A DNA stretch of 64,000 bases. Source: Pseudolabrys sp. FHR47. GTDB taxonomy: Bacteria; Pseudomonadota; Alphaproteobacteria; Rhizobiales; Xanthobacteraceae. The translations under genes and the position numbers were made by a program. Of this stretch, positions 44,284 to 53,273 are shown one piece after another. The notes below the pieces were generated by a model that ran no database searches, had not been told where the DNA came from, and worked only from the letters and a program-made list of their open reading frames with translations. How positions within the stretch are numbered: the first letter of the stretch is position 1; each line of letters begins with the position of its first letter. Where the stretch lies: positions 496,001 through 560,000 of the forward strand of contig NZ_CP039740.1 in the NCBI RefSeq assembly GCF_005153485.1, read 5' to 3'.

Positions 44284-45252
44284 ATGGGACCGAAAATTCG
44301 GCGAAGCGGGCTTGCGGTTTTCGTTATGCTGCTCGGCTTTACCGGCGTAGCCAACGGTCAGACTATCTGGACGGTGCCGGAGGTCGGTGCACTGCCGCGC
44401 GATGACGCCGGCATGCGGATACGCGAAGGCCGCGATCTCATCACGGCCACCTATGCGCATATCGGGCCGAACGTTCAGGATTCCGCCAAGCGTTATGCCG
44501 GCAACAATCTCGCCTGCACCAATTGTCACCTCCAGGCCGGCACGAAGAAATTCGGCCTGCCGCTGTTCGGTCTGTTCGGACAGTTTCCGCAATATTCGGC
44601 CCGCTCGGGCGCCGACATCAGCATCGAGGATCGCATCAACTCCTGCATGACGCGCAGCATGAACGGACGCGTCATGCCGGATGACGCGCCCGAGATGCGC
44701 GCCATCGTCGCTTACATCAAATTCCTGAGCACCGGCGTACCCGGCCGCGAGCAGTTGCCGGGCATGGGCACCGGAAAAATGCCGGAATTATCGCGTGCCG
44801 CCGATCCCAAACGCGGCAAGGTCATCTACGCGCGTGTCTGCGCCGAATGCCATAACACCGACGGCTCCGGCATTCGCATTGGATCGCCAAAAGATGCGCT
44901 GGGCTACATGGTGCCGCCTCTATGGGGCGCCGATAGCTTTAACGACGGCGCCGGAATGGCTCGGCTGGTCACCTTCGCCAACTTCGTGCATTTCAACATG
45001 CCGCACGGGGTTGATTATCTCAACGCGCGGCTGACGTCGGCGCAGTCATGGGACGTCGCGGCCTATGTCGTGTCGCAACCACGGCCCAAGCGCGAAGGAC
45101 TGGACAAGGACTTTCCGGATTTGCTCGCCAAGCCGGTCGATGCGCCGTTCGGTCCCTATGCCGACGGCTTCAGCGCCGCGCAGCACAAATACGGACCCTT
45201 TGCGCCGATCCGGGCGGCGATCGCGAAACTCAAACGCGCCCGGCAGCCATAG
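44284..45252 (+). CDS. Dihaem c-type cytochrome, TsdA-like (thiosulfate dehydrogenase family)
   Basis: The 322-residue periplasmic cytochrome has a signal peptide (SGLAVFVMLLGFTGVANGQ) and two haem-binding sites: CTNCH (78-82) and CAECH (186-190). Between them EDRINSCMTRSMNGRVMP places Cys121 where TsdA has its unusual haem-ligating cysteine, and GQFPQYSARSG matches the same family. TsdA oxidises thiosulfate to tetrathionate or runs in reverse. It is not linked to other sulfur genes here. ATG 44284 was chosen as it begins the signal peptide. Confidence 0.8.
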   Translation: MGPKIRRSGLAVFVMLLGFTGVANGQTIWTVPEVGALPRDDAGMRIREGRDLITATYAHIGPNVQDSAKRYAGNNLACTNCHLQAGTKKFGLPLFGLFGQFPQYSARSGADISIEDRINSCMTRSMNGRVMPDDAPEMRAIVAYIKFLSTGVPGREQLPGMGTGKMPELSRAADPKRGKVIYARVCAECHNTDGSGIRIGSPKDALGYMVPPLWGADSFNDGAGMARLVTFANFVHFNMPHGVDYLNARLTSAQSWDVAAYVVSQPRPKREGLDKDFPDLLAKPVDAPFGPYADGFSAAQHKYGPFAPIRAAIAKLKRARQP

Positions 45253-45321
45253 CCTGGGGCGCAAGGGCCCGCTTTCTGGGGCTGTGCATGCCGCGAAACA
45301 GTGTGCTACATCGCGGCGCAC

Positions 45322-45398
45322 GGTCCCGTAGCTCAGCAGGATAGAGCAGCGGTTTCCTAAACCGAAGGTCGGAGGTTCGACTCCTCTCGGGACCGCCA
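45322..45398 (+). tRNA. tRNA-Arg(CCT)
   Basis: The 77-nt gene folds as a cloverleaf: acceptor GGTCCCG / CGGGACC, D arm GCTC...GAGC, anticodon arm GCGGTTTCCTAAACCG-type with anticodon CCT, T arm GGAGGTTCGACTCCTC, discriminator G and encoded CCA (45396-45398). It reads AGG codons. Confidence 0.95.
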
Positions 45399-45721
45399 TG
45401 ATTTCAAACGGAAATTTTTGATTTGTAGCCCAGGCGCGCTGGCAAGGGTCGAGTCATCGCTCTCCTCATCGAGCCGGTACCTTCCGTGATCGAGTCGGGG
45501 CTTCGATCGGCAGCTTCGTTGTGCTCCGTCGCCTGGCGCTAATCCCATCCGACGGAGCACACCGACCAATCGGCAAGGGCGAGGCGGGTGCCCGCCGTTA
45601 TCGACAACGCCTCTTGAGCCCCCTCTCGGGCGGAACAGGCCTTTGATCTGAGTCATATGGATATCGACACGTTTCGGCTTTGGTTTATGCTTACATTGAA
45701 ACCATAAATAGGCGCCGTGCG
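45399..45721. other. 323-bp gap between tRNA-Arg and hupU
   Basis: No gene is supported. It contains a perfect 12-bp inverted repeat (45520-45531 and 45550-45561, annotated separately) and a weak FNR-like half site, TTGAT, at 45643. An AT-richer stretch just before hupU probably includes its promoter. Confidence 0.6.
45520..45561. repeat. 12-bp perfect inverted repeat after tRNA-Arg
   Basis: TGTGCTCCGTCG (45520-45531) and CGACGGAGCACA (45550-45561) are exact complements with an 18-bp loop, 122 bp downstream of the tRNA. It lacks a T tract, so it may be a recombination-site relic or a hairpin of unknown use. Confidence 0.7.
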
Positions 45722-46732
45722 ATGCATTCTTCGGGCTTTAACGTGCTGTGGCTGCAGGGCGGAAGTTGCGGCGGCTGCACGATGGCGGCGCTCGAGCACG
45801 GCGCCGGCGGCTGGTTCGCTGCATTGGAGACGTTCGGCATCAATCTTCTCTGGCATCCTTCCGTGAGCGAGGCGACCGCGGGTGATGCGATCGCCGTGTT
45901 CGACGACATCGCCGGGGGACGCCTCCCGCTGCACGCGCTGGTGCTCGAAGGCTCGGTGCTGCGTGGTCCCAACGGCACCGGGCGTTTCAACATGGTGGCC
46001 GGCACCGGTCGCTCGCTGTTCGACTGGATCAAGTTGCTGGCTCCGCGCGCCGACTACGTGGTCGCGGTAGGCTCTTGCGCGGCTTTCGGCGGTGTGCCGG
46101 CGGCCAGTACTAATCCGACCGATGCGAGCGGGCTGCAATATCTCGACACCGAATTGGGCGGTGCGCTCGGCGCTGGATTCCGCTCGCGCCGGGGCTTGCC
46201 GGTCGTCAATGTCGCGGGCTGCGCGCCGCATCCCGGTTGGATTATGGAGACGCTTGCTGCGCTTGCGCTCGGCGATCTCGCCGCTTCCGACCTCGATATG
46301 TACGGACGGCCGAAATTCTATGCCGACCATCTCGCCCATCATGGATGTGCGCGCAACGAGTTCTACGAGTTCAAGGCCAGCGCCGAGGCGCTTTCCGAGC
46401 GCGGCTGTCTGATGGAGCATCTCGGCTGCAAGGCAACGCAGGCCGTCGGTGACTGCAATCAGCGCGCCTGGAACGGCGGCGGCTCCTGTACGCATGGCGG
46501 GTTCGCCTGCATCGCCTGTACTTCGCCTGGATTTGAATCGGGGCGCAATTATCTCGAAACCGCCAAGCTTGCGGGAATTCCCGTCGGTCTGCCGCTCGAC
46601 ATGCCCAAGGCTTGGTTCGTTGCGTTGGCGGCGCTGTCGAAATCGGCAACGCCTCGCCGGGTGCGCGCGAATGCCACCGCGGACCACATCGTGGCCCCAC
46701 CGGCAGGCGGTGGCGGCAGGCGCAAACCATGA
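45722..46732 (+). CDS. hupU: Regulatory (H2-sensing) [NiFe]-hydrogenase small subunit
   Basis: The 336-residue protein has the small-subunit iron-sulfur core: LQGGSCGGCTMAAL (Cys16, Cys19), VGSCAAFGGVPAAS, VAGCAPHPGW, and distal-cluster cysteines in MEHLGCKATQAVGDCNQRAW and CTHGGFACIAC. It lacks the Tat signal and C-terminal anchor of HupS, so it is cytoplasmic. With HupV it should sense H2 and signal to a HupT/HoxJ-type kinase not seen here. ATG 45722 begins the domain. Its stop overlaps hupV (ATGA). Confidence 0.93.
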   Translation: MHSSGFNVLWLQGGSCGGCTMAALEHGAGGWFAALETFGINLLWHPSVSEATAGDAIAVFDDIAGGRLPLHALVLEGSVLRGPNGTGRFNMVAGTGRSLFDWIKLLAPRADYVVAVGSCAAFGGVPAASTNPTDASGLQYLDTELGGALGAGFRSRRGLPVVNVAGCAPHPGWIMETLAALALGDLAASDLDMYGRPKFYADHLAHHGCARNEFYEFKASAEALSERGCLMEHLGCKATQAVGDCNQRAWNGGGSCTHGGFACIACTSPGFESGRNYLETAKLAGIPVGLPLDMPKAWFVALAALSKSATPRRVRANATADHIVAPPAGGGGRRKP

Positions 46733-48171
46733 GACGCATCACAGTCGGCCCGTTCAACCGGGTGGAGGGGGATCTCGAGGTCAAACTCGACATCGACGAT
46801 GGCGCGGTGGTGTCGGCGCAGGTAACCGCGCCGCTTTATCGCGGCTTCGAACAGATCCTCGAAGGCCGGCCCGCGCTTGACGCGTTGACGCTGGCGCCGC
46901 GCATCTGCGGCATCTGCTCGGTGTCGCAGTCGATGGCGGCGGCCGCGGCCTTGCGGGCGGTCGAGGGCCTGGCGCCGGCCGAGAACGGCACGCTCGCCGC
47001 CAATACGGCACACGCGGCGGAAAATGCCGCCGACCATCTGACGCATTTCTATATTTTCTTCATGCCCGACTTCGCGCGTGACCTCTATCGTGAGCGCTCC
47101 TGGTATGGATTGATTGCCGAACGGTTCACGGCGATGCACGGCGCTTGCGTAGCCGAGGTTCTGCCGGCACGAGCGCGGCTCCTGGAGATCATGGGAATTC
47201 TCGCTGGCAAATGGCCGCACAGCCTCGCCTTTCAGCCCGGCGGAACGACACGCGCGATCGATCTCGGCGAGCGGATGCGACTGCTCGCGATCATTGCCGA
47301 TTTCCGCAGCTTCCTGGAGCGGGTCGTGTTCGACGACACCCTTGAGGCCGTGCTCGCGCTCGATTCAGCGGAGGCGCTCGATCGCTGGCGCGACGGTCGT
47401 GGCGGCGATTTTGCGCGCTTCCTGACGCTTGCCGATGATCTTGCGCTCGATAGCATCGGCCGCGGATCGGCCCCGCTGATGAGCTACGGCGCCTATCACG
47501 GGAATGCGGCTCCGCTGTTCGCCGCGGGTGTGCTCGACGTCACGACGATGATGCGCGAGACGCTCGATATCGGGACAATCGTCGAAGACGTGTCGCATGC
47601 CTGGATGCAGTCTGGGCCCGGCGCGCCAGCGTTGAGCGAAACACGGCCGGACCCCGAGAAACCCGACGGCTATTCATGGAGTAAAGCTCCCCGGCTCGCC
47701 GGGCGTCCGGTCGAGGTCGGCGCGTTGGCGCGGCAGGTGATCGACGGTCACCCGCTCATTGTCGATCTGTTGCGGCGCACTGGCGCGAATGTGAAGACCC
47801 GCGTCATTGCCCGGCTGATTGAAACCGCGCGGCTCGCCGACGCAATGGAGACTTGGGTGAAAGCTTTTCGATTGCGCGAGCCGTTCTGCCACCGGCCGGC
47901 GCGTCGGGCCGAAGGCGCTGGCGTGGGCTTGGTGGAAGCGGCGCGTGGCAGCCTCGGCCATTGGATCGAGTTGTCGGGTGATCGCATTCGCCGCTATCAG
48001 ATCATCGCGCCGACGACTTGGAATTTTTCGCCGCGGGATGCGAGCGGTGTACCGGGCCCGCTGGAGCAGGCTCTGGTCGGCACGTCGGTCGGTGCCGAGG
48101 GGGCGGCTTCGGTGGCAGTGCAGCATGTCGTGCGTTCATTCGATCCTTGCATGGTGTGTACGGCACATTGA
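46729..48171 (+). CDS. hupV: Regulatory (H2-sensing) [NiFe]-hydrogenase large subunit
   Basis: The 480-residue large subunit has both nickel-site motifs, RICGICSVSQS (Cys60, Cys63) and DPCMVCTAH (Cys474, Cys477). It ends exactly at His480, with no C-terminal extension, so it needs no HupD-type protease; this is the mark of HupV/HoxC sensors. It begins MRRITVGPFNRVEGDLEVKL. It forms the H2-sensing heterodimer with HupU. The 4-bp overlap with hupU implies coupling. Confidence 0.95.
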   Translation: MRRITVGPFNRVEGDLEVKLDIDDGAVVSAQVTAPLYRGFEQILEGRPALDALTLAPRICGICSVSQSMAAAAALRAVEGLAPAENGTLAANTAHAAENAADHLTHFYIFFMPDFARDLYRERSWYGLIAERFTAMHGACVAEVLPARARLLEIMGILAGKWPHSLAFQPGGTTRAIDLGERMRLLAIIADFRSFLERVVFDDTLEAVLALDSAEALDRWRDGRGGDFARFLTLADDLALDSIGRGSAPLMSYGAYHGNAAPLFAAGVLDVTTMMRETLDIGTIVEDVSHAWMQSGPGAPALSETRPDPEKPDGYSWSKAPRLAGRPVEVGALARQVIDGHPLIVDLLRRTGANVKTRVIARLIETARLADAMETWVKAFRLREPFCHRPARRAEGAGVGLVEAARGSLGHWIELSGDRIRRYQIIAPTTWNFSPRDASGVPGPLEQALVGTSVGAEGAASVAVQHVVRSFDPCMVCTAH

Positions 48172-48261
48172 GTGACGCGCCATGGAAAGATGCTTTCCAG
48201 ACATTGCAATTGATTTATCATCGATACGGGAAGCGAAGCATCGCCATCTCAATCGCCGTCT

Positions 48262-48272
48262 TTGAATTTCAA
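48262..48272. promoter_or_regulatory. Candidate HupR/HoxA-type site before hupS
   Basis: TTG-AATTT-CAA fits the TTG-N5-CAA pattern described for HupR binding in Rhodobacter capsulatus. It is 35 bp upstream of the -24/-12 element and 123 bp before the hupS ATG. The motif is short, so chance cannot be excluded. Confidence 0.45.
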
Positions 48273-48306
48273 TAACTTAACATTAGCGACGCGGACCGCG
48301 AACACT

Positions 48307-48322
48307 TGGCCCGCCTCTTGCT
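48307..48322 (+). promoter_or_regulatory. Sigma-54 type -24/-12 promoter of hupS
   Basis: TGGCCCGCCTCTTGCT matches TGGCACG-N4-TTGCW with one mismatch, and GG and GC are exactly 10 bp apart, the hallmark of RpoN promoters. The predicted start near 48334 gives a leader of about 60 nt. hup structural operons in several rhizobia and Rhodobacter relatives are RpoN- or HoxA-controlled. Confidence 0.75.
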
Positions 48323-48394
48323 GTTCCTATCGTCAGCCGCAGTGCGCCTATCGAAGCGCTTCGCGGGAGCATGGAAACGCGAAGGGGAGGGGCC

Positions 48395-49501
48395 ATGGGC
48401 GCCGCCATCGAAACTTTTTACGACGTGATCCGCCGCCAGGGCATCACGCGGCGCAGCTTCGTCAAATTCTGCAGCCTGACAGCGACGAGCCTTGGCCTCG
48501 GCCCGATCGGCGCATCAACCATCGCCAACGCACTGGAAACCAAGCCGCGCGTGCCGGTGATCTGGATGCACGGCCTCGAATGTACCTGCTGCTCGGAGAG
48601 CTTCATTCGCTCGGCGCACCCGCTGGTGAAGGATGCCGTGCTGTCGATGATCTCGCTCGATTACGACGACACGATCATGGCGGCGGCCGGCCATCAGGCC
48701 GAGGCGATCCTCGAAGAGACCAAAGCGAAGTACAAAGGCCAATACATTCTCGCCGTCGAGGGCAATCCGCCGCTCAATGAGGACGGCATGTTCTGCATCG
48801 ACGGCGGCAAGCCGTTCGTCGAAAAGCTAAAATGGATGGCCGACGACGCCATGGCGATTATCGCCTGGGGCGCCTGCGCCTCCTGGGGCTGTGTGCAGGC
48901 GGCCAAGCCCAATCCGACGCGCGCGACGCCAGTCGACGGCGTGATCAAGAACAAGCCGATCATCAAAGTGCCGGGCTGTCCGCCGATCGCCGAGGTGATG
49001 ACCGGCGTGGTTACCTACATAACCACGTTTGGGCGCCTGCCCGAGCTCGACCGGCAGGGCCGGCCAAAGATGTTCTATTCGCAGCGCATCCACGACAAGT
49101 GCTATCGCCGCCCGCATTTCGACGCCGGTCAGTTCGTCGAGACGTGGGACGATGAGGCCGCGCGCAAGGGCTATTGCCTCTACAAGATGGGCTGCAAGGG
49201 GCCGACCACCTACAACGCCTGCTCGACGGTACGCTGGAACGGCGGCGTGTCGTTCCCGATCCAATCCGGCCACGGCTGCATCGGTTGCTCGGAGGACGGC
49301 TTCTGGGACAAGGGACCGTTCTACGAGCGGCTGACCAACATCAAGCAGTTCGGCATCGAGAAGAACGCCGACCAAGTCGGCATGGTGGCGGCCGGTGTTG
49401 TCGGCACCGCGGTCGCGGCGCATGCGGCGGTCACGGCGGTGAAGCGCGTGGTGGCTGGTCGCAACGGCACCAATCCGAATAATGGCAAGTCCGCCGGTTG
49501 A
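48395..49501 (+). CDS. hupS: Uptake [NiFe]-hydrogenase small subunit, O2-tolerant type
   Basis: The 368-residue subunit begins with a Tat signal ([18 protein letters not shown]). The proximal cluster has six cysteines: Cys63, Cys65 and Cys66 in [11 protein letters not shown], Cys161 and Cys166 in [10 protein letters not shown], and Cys195 in VPGCPP. Cys65 and Cys166 are the supernumerary pair of [4Fe-3S] clusters in O2-tolerant enzymes such as E. coli Hyd-1. Distal and medial cluster cysteines follow ([46 protein letters not shown]). A hydrophobic C-terminal segment (about residues 325-350) anchors it. ATG 48395 has GGGGAGGGG upstream. Confidence 0.96.
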   Translation: MGAAIETFYDVIRRQGITRRSFVKFCSLTATSLGLGPIGASTIANALETKPRVPVIWMHGLECTCCSESFIRSAHPLVKDAVLSMISLDYDDTIMAAAGHQAEAILEETKAKYKGQYILAVEGNPPLNEDGMFCIDGGKPFVEKLKWMADDAMAIIAWGACASWGCVQAAKPNPTRATPVDGVIKNKPIIKVPGCPPIAEVMTGVVTYITTFGRLPELDRQGRPKMFYSQRIHDKCYRRPHFDAGQFVETWDDEAARKGYCLYKMGCKGPTTYNACSTVRWNGGVSFPIQSGHGCIGCSEDGFWDKGPFYERLTNIKQFGIEKNADQVGMVAAGVVGTAVAAHAAVTAVKRVVAGRNGTNPNNGKSAG

Positions 49502-49520
49502 GCCGAAAGGGAAAACGACC

Positions 49521-51314
49521 ATGACCGTTATGACCACACCCAACGGCTTCAAGCTCGACAATGGCGGCCGCCGCGTCGTCGTCGACCCGGTGACCCGCAT
49601 CGAGGGTCATCTGCGCATCGAAGTGAACGTCGACGACAAGAACGTGATCCGCAACGCGGTGTCGACCGGCACCATGTGGCGCGGCATCGAGGTGATCCTG
49701 AAAGGCCGCGATCCACGCGATGCCTGGGCCTTCACCGAGCGGATTTGCGGTGTCTGCACCGGTACCCACGCGCTCACCTCCGTGCGCGCCGTCGAGGACG
49801 CCCTCAATATCAAGATCCCCGACAATGCCAACTCGATCCGCAACATCATGCAGCTTGCGCTGCAAGTACACGACCATCTCGTGCATTTCTATCACCTGCA
49901 TGCGCTCGACTGGGTCGACGTGGTCTCGGCGCTGTCGGCCGACCCGAAGAAAACCTCCGAGCTCGCCCAGAGCATTTCGAATTGGCCGCTATCGTCGCCC
50001 GGCTACTTCAAAGATCTGCAGACCCGGCTGAAGAAGTTCGTCGAATCCGGCCAGCTCGGACCGTTCAAGAACGGCTATTGGGGGCACGCCGCCTACAAGC
50101 TGCCGGCCGAAGCCAATCTGATGGCGGTTGCCCATTATCTGGAGGCGCTCGATTTCCAGAAGGAGATCGTCAAGGTTCACACGATCTATGGTGGCAAGAA
50201 CCCGCATCCGAACTGGCTGGTCGGCGGCGTTCCCTGCGCCATCAATGTCGATGGCACCGGCGCGGTCGGCGCCATCAACATGGAGCGCCTCAACCTCGTC
50301 TCCTCGATTATCGATCAATCGATCGCGTTCTGCGAGCAGGTCTACCTCCCGGATGTCGCCGCCATCGGCTCGTTCTACAAGGACTGGCTGCATGGCGGCG
50401 GCCTCTCGGGCAAGAACGTCATGTCGTATGGCGACATTCCCGAGCGTGCCAACGACTATTCGGCGGAAAGCCTGAAGCTGCCGCGCGGCGTGATCCTCAA
50501 CGGCAACCTCAAAGAGGTCTATCCGATCGATCACCGCGACCCGAACCAGATCCAGGAATTCGTCACCCACTCCTGGTACAAATATCCGGACGAGACCAAG
50601 GGCCTGCACCCGTGGGACGGCATCACCGAGCCGCATTACGCGCTCGGGCCGAACGCCAAGGGCACCAAGACCGACATCAAGGCCCTCGACGAAGGCGCCA
50701 AATATTCCTGGATCAAGGCGCCGCGCTGGAAAGGCAATGCGGTCGAAGTCGGTCCGCTCGCCCGCTACATCATTGGTTACGCCCAAGGCAAGCCGGAGTT
50801 CAAGGAGCCGACCGACAAGCTTTTGAAGGATCTCGGCCTGCCGGTGACCGCTTTGTTCTCGACGCTCGGCCGTACCGCCGCGCGCGCGCTCGAATGCATC
50901 TGGGCGGCGCGTGAGATGCGCTACTTTCAGGACAAGTTGGTCGCCAACATCAAGGCCGGCGATTCCTCGACCGCCTCGACCGACAAGTGGAAGCCCGAGA
51001 CGTGGCCGAAGGAAGCCAAGGGCGTCGGCTTCACCGAGGCGCCGCGCGGTGCGCTCGCCCACTGGGTCAAGATCAAGGACACCAAGATCGACAACTACCA
51101 GTGCGTGGTGCCGACCACCTGGAACGGCTCACCGCGCGATCCGGCCGGCAATATCGGCGCGTTCGAAGCGTCGCTGATGGATACGCCGATGGCGGATCCG
51201 GAGAAGCCGCTCGAAATCTTGCGCACCATCCACAGCTTCGATCCATGCCTGGCCTGCTCGACGCACGTCATGGCGCCGGACGGGCAGGAGATGGCCAAGG
51301 TCAAGGTGCGGTGA
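49521..51314 (+). CDS. hupL: Uptake [NiFe]-hydrogenase large subunit
   Basis: The 597-residue catalytic subunit has [14 protein letters not shown] (Cys76, Cys79) and DPCLACSTH (Cys576, Cys579) as Ni ligands. It ends in a 15-residue extension ([15 protein letters not shown]) after His582, which HupD should remove after Ni insertion. [10 protein letters not shown] is the usual start. It splits H2 at the periplasmic face with HupS and passes electrons to HupC. It starts 19 bp after hupS. Confidence 0.97.
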   Translation: MTVMTTPNGFKLDNGGRRVVVDPVTRIEGHLRIEVNVDDKNVIRNAVSTGTMWRGIEVILKGRDPRDAWAFTERICGVCTGTHALTSVRAVEDALNIKIPDNANSIRNIMQLALQVHDHLVHFYHLHALDWVDVVSALSADPKKTSELAQSISNWPLSSPGYFKDLQTRLKKFVESGQLGPFKNGYWGHAAYKLPAEANLMAVAHYLEALDFQKEIVKVHTIYGGKNPHPNWLVGGVPCAINVDGTGAVGAINMERLNLVSSIIDQSIAFCEQVYLPDVAAIGSFYKDWLHGGGLSGKNVMSYGDIPERANDYSAESLKLPRGVILNGNLKEVYPIDHRDPNQIQEFVTHSWYKYPDETKGLHPWDGITEPHYALGPNAKGTKTDIKALDEGAKYSWIKAPRWKGNAVEVGPLARYIIGYAQGKPEFKEPTDKLLKDLGLPVTALFSTLGRTAARALECIWAAREMRYFQDKLVANIKAGDSSTASTDKWKPETWPKEAKGVGFTEAPRGALAHWVKIKDTKIDNYQCVVPTTWNGSPRDPAGNIGAFEASLMDTPMADPEKPLEILRTIHSFDPCLACSTHVMAPDGQEMAKVKVR

Positions 51315-51324
51315 GGGGACGGTC

Positions 51325-52056
51325 ATGACCGATACCACACACCGTCTCACCGCCGCCGATGTCGTAAAGGGCGACCGCGTCGTCGAACGCGATGTGGTCT
51401 ATGTCTACGAAGCGCCGGTGCGGCTGTGGCACTGGGTCAATGCCTTCGCGATTCTGGTCCTCGGCGTCACCGGCTATTTTATCGGTGCGGCGGTGCCGAC
51501 CATGCCGGGCGAAGCGAGCGACAACTTCCTGTTCGGCTATATCCGCTTCGCACATTTCTCCGCCGGCTACATTCTTGCCGTCGGTTTTCTCCTGCGCATC
51601 TATTGGGCCTTCGCCGGCAACCCGCACGCTAAGCAAATCTTCATCGTTCCGGTGTGGCGTAAGAGCTTCTGGCAGGAAGTGGTGCACGAAGTCCTGTGGT
51701 ACGCCTTCATCGTCAAGAAGCCGAAGAAATATGTCGGGCACAATCCGCTGGCGCAGCTCGCCATGTTCTTCATGTACACGCTGACGACCGCGTTCATGAT
51801 CGTTACCGGCTTCGCGCTTTATTCCGAGGGCGCCGGCATCGATAGCTGGCAGCACAAGGTGTTCGGCTGGGTATTCGCAATCTGGCCGAACAGCCAGGAC
51901 GTGCACACCTGGCATCATCTCGGTCTGTGGGTGCTGGTCGTCTTCGCCATCATTCACATCTACGCCGCGATCCGCGAAGACATCATGTCGCGCCAGAGCA
52001 TCATCTCGTCGATGATCTCCGGCGAACGCGAATTCCGTGACGACCGGCAGGACTGA
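51325..52056 (+). CDS. hupC: Hydrogenase b-type cytochrome subunit
   Basis: The 243-residue membrane protein has four helices and the haem histidines of the family: YEAPVRLWHWVNAFAILVLG, RFAHFSAGYILAVGFLLRIY, and HTWHHLGLWVLVVFAIIHIY. It takes electrons from HupS to the quinone pool. GAGGGGAC precedes its ATG and it follows hupL by 10 bp. Confidence 0.95.
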   Translation: MTDTTHRLTAADVVKGDRVVERDVVYVYEAPVRLWHWVNAFAILVLGVTGYFIGAAVPTMPGEASDNFLFGYIRFAHFSAGYILAVGFLLRIYWAFAGNPHAKQIFIVPVWRKSFWQEVVHEVLWYAFIVKKPKKYVGHNPLAQLAMFFMYTLTTAFMIVTGFALYSEGAGIDSWQHKVFGWVFAIWPNSQDVHTWHHLGLWVLVVFAIIHIYAAIREDIMSRQSIISSMISGEREFRDDRQD

Positions 52057-52057
52057 G

Positions 52058-52648
52058 ATGATGTCCGTGTCGACATCAGAGCGGGTGCTGGTGCTTGGGA
52101 TAGGCAACATCCTGTGGGCCGACGAGGGCTTCGGCGTGCGGGCGGTGGAGGAGTTCCACCGCCGCTTCGAGTGCCCTCAGAACGTGACCGTCATGGATGG
52201 CGGCACGCAAGGCCTCTACCTGGTGCAATACGTGCACGAAGCTGACCGGTTGATCGTATTCGATGCCGTCGATTACGGACTCGAGCCCGGTACATTGATG
52301 TTGGTACGCGACGAGGAAGTGCCCAAGTTCACCGGCATCAAGAAGATGAGCCTGCATCAGACCGGATTCCAGGAAGTGCTGAGCGCGGCCGACCTGCTCG
52401 GCGCCGGGCCGAAATCGCTTCTGCTGATCGGCTGTCAGCCGCTCGACCTCGAGGATTGGGGTGGCCCGCTGACCGGACCGGTGTGTGACCAGATCGGTCC
52501 GGCGGTCGAAACGGCGCGGGCCGCGCTCGCCGAATGGGGCATCGACCTTACGCCGCGCGCGACGCCACTTGAGGCCGACCGGCGGCTCCTCGCCAACGAC
52601 ATCGATCACGACGCTTACGAGCGGCGCAGCGCCGCACTGGACATCTGA
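52058..52648 (+). CDS. hupD: Hydrogenase maturation endopeptidase
   Basis: The 196-residue protease has the HybD/HyaD pattern: VLVLGIGNILWADEGFGVRA (with the first Glu ligand), FDAVDYGLEPG, and KKMSLHQTGFQEVLSAADLL, supplying a Glu/Asp/His set that senses Ni in the large subunit. It should cut HupL after His582; HupV needs no cutting. It begins at ATG 52058, one base after the hupC stop. Confidence 0.93.
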   Translation: MMSVSTSERVLVLGIGNILWADEGFGVRAVEEFHRRFECPQNVTVMDGGTQGLYLVQYVHEADRLIVFDAVDYGLEPGTLMLVRDEEVPKFTGIKKMSLHQTGFQEVLSAADLLGAGPKSLLLIGCQPLDLEDWGGPLTGPVCDQIGPAVETARAALAEWGIDLTPRATPLEADRRLLANDIDHDAYERRSAALDI

Positions 52649-52665
52649 ACTTAAGGGAGCGCTTC

Positions 52666-53250
52666 ATGAAGACCATCCGTACCTTGGCCATCGCCGCCGC
52701 CGTGCTGGGGCTGCCGGGCGTGGCGCAAGCCCATACCGGCTTGCACGTCCTTGGCGGTGCCGACGCAGGCTTTGCTCATCCGTTTTCGGGACTCGACCAT
52801 CTGCTCACGATGGTCGCCGTTGGATTGTGGGCGGCGTCACTCGGCGGCTCGGCTCGTCTGCTGGTCCCGGCGGCGTTTGTTGGTGTCATGGTGGCCGGTG
52901 CCGCGCTCGGTGCTGCCGGTGTCACGCTGCCCGCTGTCGAGACCGCGATCGCGGCGTCGGTCATCGCCGTCGGCGTGCTGGTTGCAGCGGCGGTTCGCGT
53001 GCCGGTCGGCGTCGCCATGACGATCGTGGCCGTCTTCGCCCTGTTCCATGGCCACGCCCACGGCAGCGAAATGCCGGCGATGGCTTCACCGCTTGCTTAT
53101 GGTCTCGGTTTTGTCGCCGCGACTGCGATCCTGCACGGCGTCGGCTTCATTCTCGGCGCCACGCGGGAATACCGGATGGCGCCGGTGCTTGCCCGCGCTG
53201 CCGGCGGGGCGATCGCGGTGACGGGTGTCGCCCTCGCGTGGCCGCTGTGA
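52666..53250 (+). CDS. hupE: HupE/UreJ nickel transporter
   Basis: The 194-residue membrane protein has a signal-like first helix, then FAHPFSGLDHLLTMVAVGLW, the family's HPxxGxDH motif, and FALFHGHAHGSEMP in the fourth helix, both His-rich and thought to bind Ni2+. It supplies Ni for the hydrogenase. It sits between hupD and hupF, as in Rhizobium leguminosarum. Confidence 0.9.
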   Translation: MKTIRTLAIAAAVLGLPGVAQAHTGLHVLGGADAGFAHPFSGLDHLLTMVAVGLWAASLGGSARLLVPAAFVGVMVAGAALGAAGVTLPAVETAIAASVIAVGVLVAAAVRVPVGVAMTIVAVFALFHGHAHGSEMPAMASPLAYGLGFVAATAILHGVGFILGATREYRMAPVLARAAGGAIAVTGVALAWPL

Positions 53251-53273
53251 TCGACGGCAAGTGAGCGCGGACG

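Noticed and set aside
45046..45656. Minus-strand open frames crossing the tRNA-Arg gene, with a product containing REESNLRP
   Set aside because: This phrase is the antisense translation of a tRNA gene and a well-known spurious protein; the frames also overlap the cytochrome gene.
45643..45656. FNR-like site TTGAT-CTGA-GTCAT before hupU
   Set aside because: Only one half matches; the other half has three of five bases, so it is not better than chance.
48200..48230. Possible IHF site in the hupS upstream region
   Set aside because: The best match (near CATTGCAATTGATT) fails the YAA part of the consensus, so I did not call it.
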